In this document: positions 13,913 to 14,489 of the stretch, piece by piece
Numbering within the stretch: position 1 is the first letter of the stretch
Layout: every line of letters begins with the position of its first letter
NCBI GenBank assembly: GCA_025935735.1
Contig: JAICUS010000088.1
Span: 1 to 14,489, forward strand
Length of the DNA stretch: 14,489 nt
Reading direction: 5' to 3'
Source of the DNA: Solirubrobacteraceae bacterium
GTDB taxonomy: Bacteria > Actinomycetota > Thermoleophilia > Solirubrobacterales > Solirubrobacteraceae
Program-made: the position numbers and the translations under genes
The notes under the pieces: generated by a model
The model's database searches: none
What the model was told of the DNA's origin: nothing
The model's input: the letters and a program-made list of their open reading frames with translations, nothing else

Positions 13913-13946
13913 ACCGGCGGGCGGCGCCGGAGTCGCGCCCGCCGGT
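13913..13946 (-). promoter_or_regulatory. Long stem-loop just upstream of the glycoside hydrolase start
   Basis: ACCGGCGGGCG (13913-13923) and CGCCCGCCGGT (13936-13946) are perfectly complementary 11-mers around a 12-base spacer. The stem ends 11 bases before the ATG at 13901, directly beside the GGAAGAGG ribosome site. The perfect 14-bp palindrome GTTCGCCGGCGAAC (13945-13958) overlaps it by two bases, so the two structures compete. It could terminate the winged-helix transcript, act as an operator or control translation of the hydrolase. Confidence 0.45.
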
Positions 13947-13960
13947 TCGCCGGCGAACGC

Positions 13961-14299
13961 TCAGACGGAGTTGCGGTGCGGCGCGAGGATGAGCCGCGTC
14001 ACCCGAGCCCGGTCGCGCCGCCAGGCGCCGGCGAGGCTGTCGACCGCGGCCGCGAGCCGCGGCGAGGCCGGCGCGTAGCGGTGCCCGTCGCCCTCGCGCG
14101 CGGCGAGCCCGGCCTCGCGCAGGCGCTGCAGCTGCTGGTCCGGCCAGCCGGGCGGGCACTGGAGCTCGGCGCAGATCGCCGCCGTCGTCCAGACGCGGTC
14201 CGGCCCGCCGCGGAGCAGCAGCAGGAGGTCGAGCAGGCCGGCCGAGTCCAGGTGGCGCTCGACGAGCCGCTCGGCGTCACGCGTGAGGCGGGCTCTCAT
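13961..14299 (-). CDS. Small winged-helix-like protein, putative transcriptional regulator
   Basis: This 112-aa protein begins MRARLTRDAERLVERHLDSA. It reads as a short winged helix: helix 1 (LLDLLLLLRGG, about 22-32), helix 2 (WTTAAICAELQ), helix 3 (PPGWPDQQLQRLREAGLAAR) and a wing (EGDGHRYAPASP, about 69-80). A C-terminal helix containing VDSLAGAWRRDRARVTRLIL follows. The helix-turn-wing order and the phrase LREAGLAAREGDGHRYAPAS are typical of small ArsR/MarR-like regulators, but I cannot assign a family. No metal-binding Cys pair is seen; only one Cys is present. The ATG at 14299 has GGAGG 8 bases upstream. It lies between an SPW-repeat membrane protein gene and a secreted hydrolase gene on the same strand. 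It could regulate either, or interact with another protein instead of DNA. Confidence 0.7.
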   Translation of the reverse strand: MRARLTRDAERLVERHLDSAGLLDLLLLLRGGPDRVWTTAAICAELQCPPGWPDQQLQRLREAGLAAREGDGHRYAPASPRLAAAVDSLAGAWRRDRARVTRLILAPHRNSV

Positions 14300-14375
14300 T
14301 TTCCGGTCCTCCGTACCCCGTCGGGACGGAACCGTGAACCCGCGGTTCGACGGATGACCTTCGGGCGCGCGCGGG

Positions 14376-14489
14376 TCAGCGGCGGTACCAGGCGCGCTCG
14401 GCGTAGGCGGCGTCCTCGCCGGCGCCCGCGCTGAGCATCGCGAGCACGAAGACGATCACGCCGAGGATGATGTCGTTCCAGATCGCCCG
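14376..14489 (-). CDS. SPW-repeat-type membrane protein, C-terminal end (cut by window edge)
   Basis: Only the last 37 residues are inside the window. They read RAIWNDIILGVIVFVLAMLS, followed by a short polar tail ending AYAERAWYRR and TGA. WNDIILG followed by a hydrophobic stretch is the hallmark of the second half of SPW-repeat proteins, small multi-pass membrane proteins common in actinobacteria and of unknown function. The start lies right of position 14489. The 76 bp to the next gene hold that gene's ribosome site and no clear terminator, so co-transcription is possible. Confidence 0.65.
   Translation of the reverse strand, partial: RAIWNDIILGVIVFVLAMLSAGAGEDAAYAERAWYRR

Noticed and set aside
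1..14489. CRISPR array, tRNA/rRNA genes, transposase or prophage genes
   Set aside because: I looked on both strands for regularly spaced repeats, tRNA-like cloverleaf ends, IS inverted repeats and mobile-element proteins, and saw none.

Overview
The window is very GC-rich, densely packed chromosomal DNA with GC-ending codons in every gene. This fits a high-GC actinobacterium. The protein flavour (NarGH, a short BlaI/M56 pair, an SPW-repeat protein, Arg/His-rich secreted proteins) suggests a soil lineage such as Thermoleophilia/Solirubrobacterales, but that placement is inference. I see no rRNA, tRNA, CRISPR array, insertion sequence, phage gene or plasmid function.

Layout. (1) Positions 1-6785, minus strand: a co-directional block read right to left. 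It comprises a 168-aa protein of unknown function, a response regulator, a NarL-family-type sensor kinase, a 109-aa protein of unknown function, and the membrane nitrate reductase genes narG (complete) and narH (cut by the left edge). Overlaps of 4 bp and 1 bp and short gaps suggest coupled expression. A perfect 11-bp inverted repeat (4295-4320) sits next to a likely narG promoter. (2) Positions 6786-6884: a divergent intergenic region with repeated motifs. (3) Positions 6885-10464, plus strand: a 188-aa unknown, a bicupin oxalate decarboxylase (oxdC) with all metal ligands and the SENxT lid, a 180-aa unknown, a BlaI/MecI-type repressor and an overlapping M56-type membrane metalloprotease without a sensor domain. 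(4) Positions 10465-10864: a 400-bp convergent gap with several GC hairpins and no convincing gene. (5) Positions 10865-14489, minus strand: a secreted M28 aminopeptidase with a PA domain and a TTG start, a secreted clan GH-A-like glycoside hydrolase, a small winged-helix-like protein, and the C-terminal end of an SPW-repeat membrane protein.

How the genes may work together. narGH gives respiratory nitrate reduction to nitrite. narJ and narI would be expected beyond the left edge. The adjacent two-component system is a natural candidate regulator, although the kinase has almost no extracellular loop and the regulator has an unusually divergent output domain. OxdC turns oxalate into formate and CO2, and formate is a possible electron donor for nitrate respiration; this link is speculative. 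The right part encodes extracellular peptide and polysaccharide degradation.

The best candidates for something undescribed are the two unknown proteins embedded in the two-component/nitrate reductase block, the palindrome before narG, the sensor-less BlaI/M56 pair following an unknown Cys/His protein, and the 20-bp perfect palindrome over the M28 promoter.
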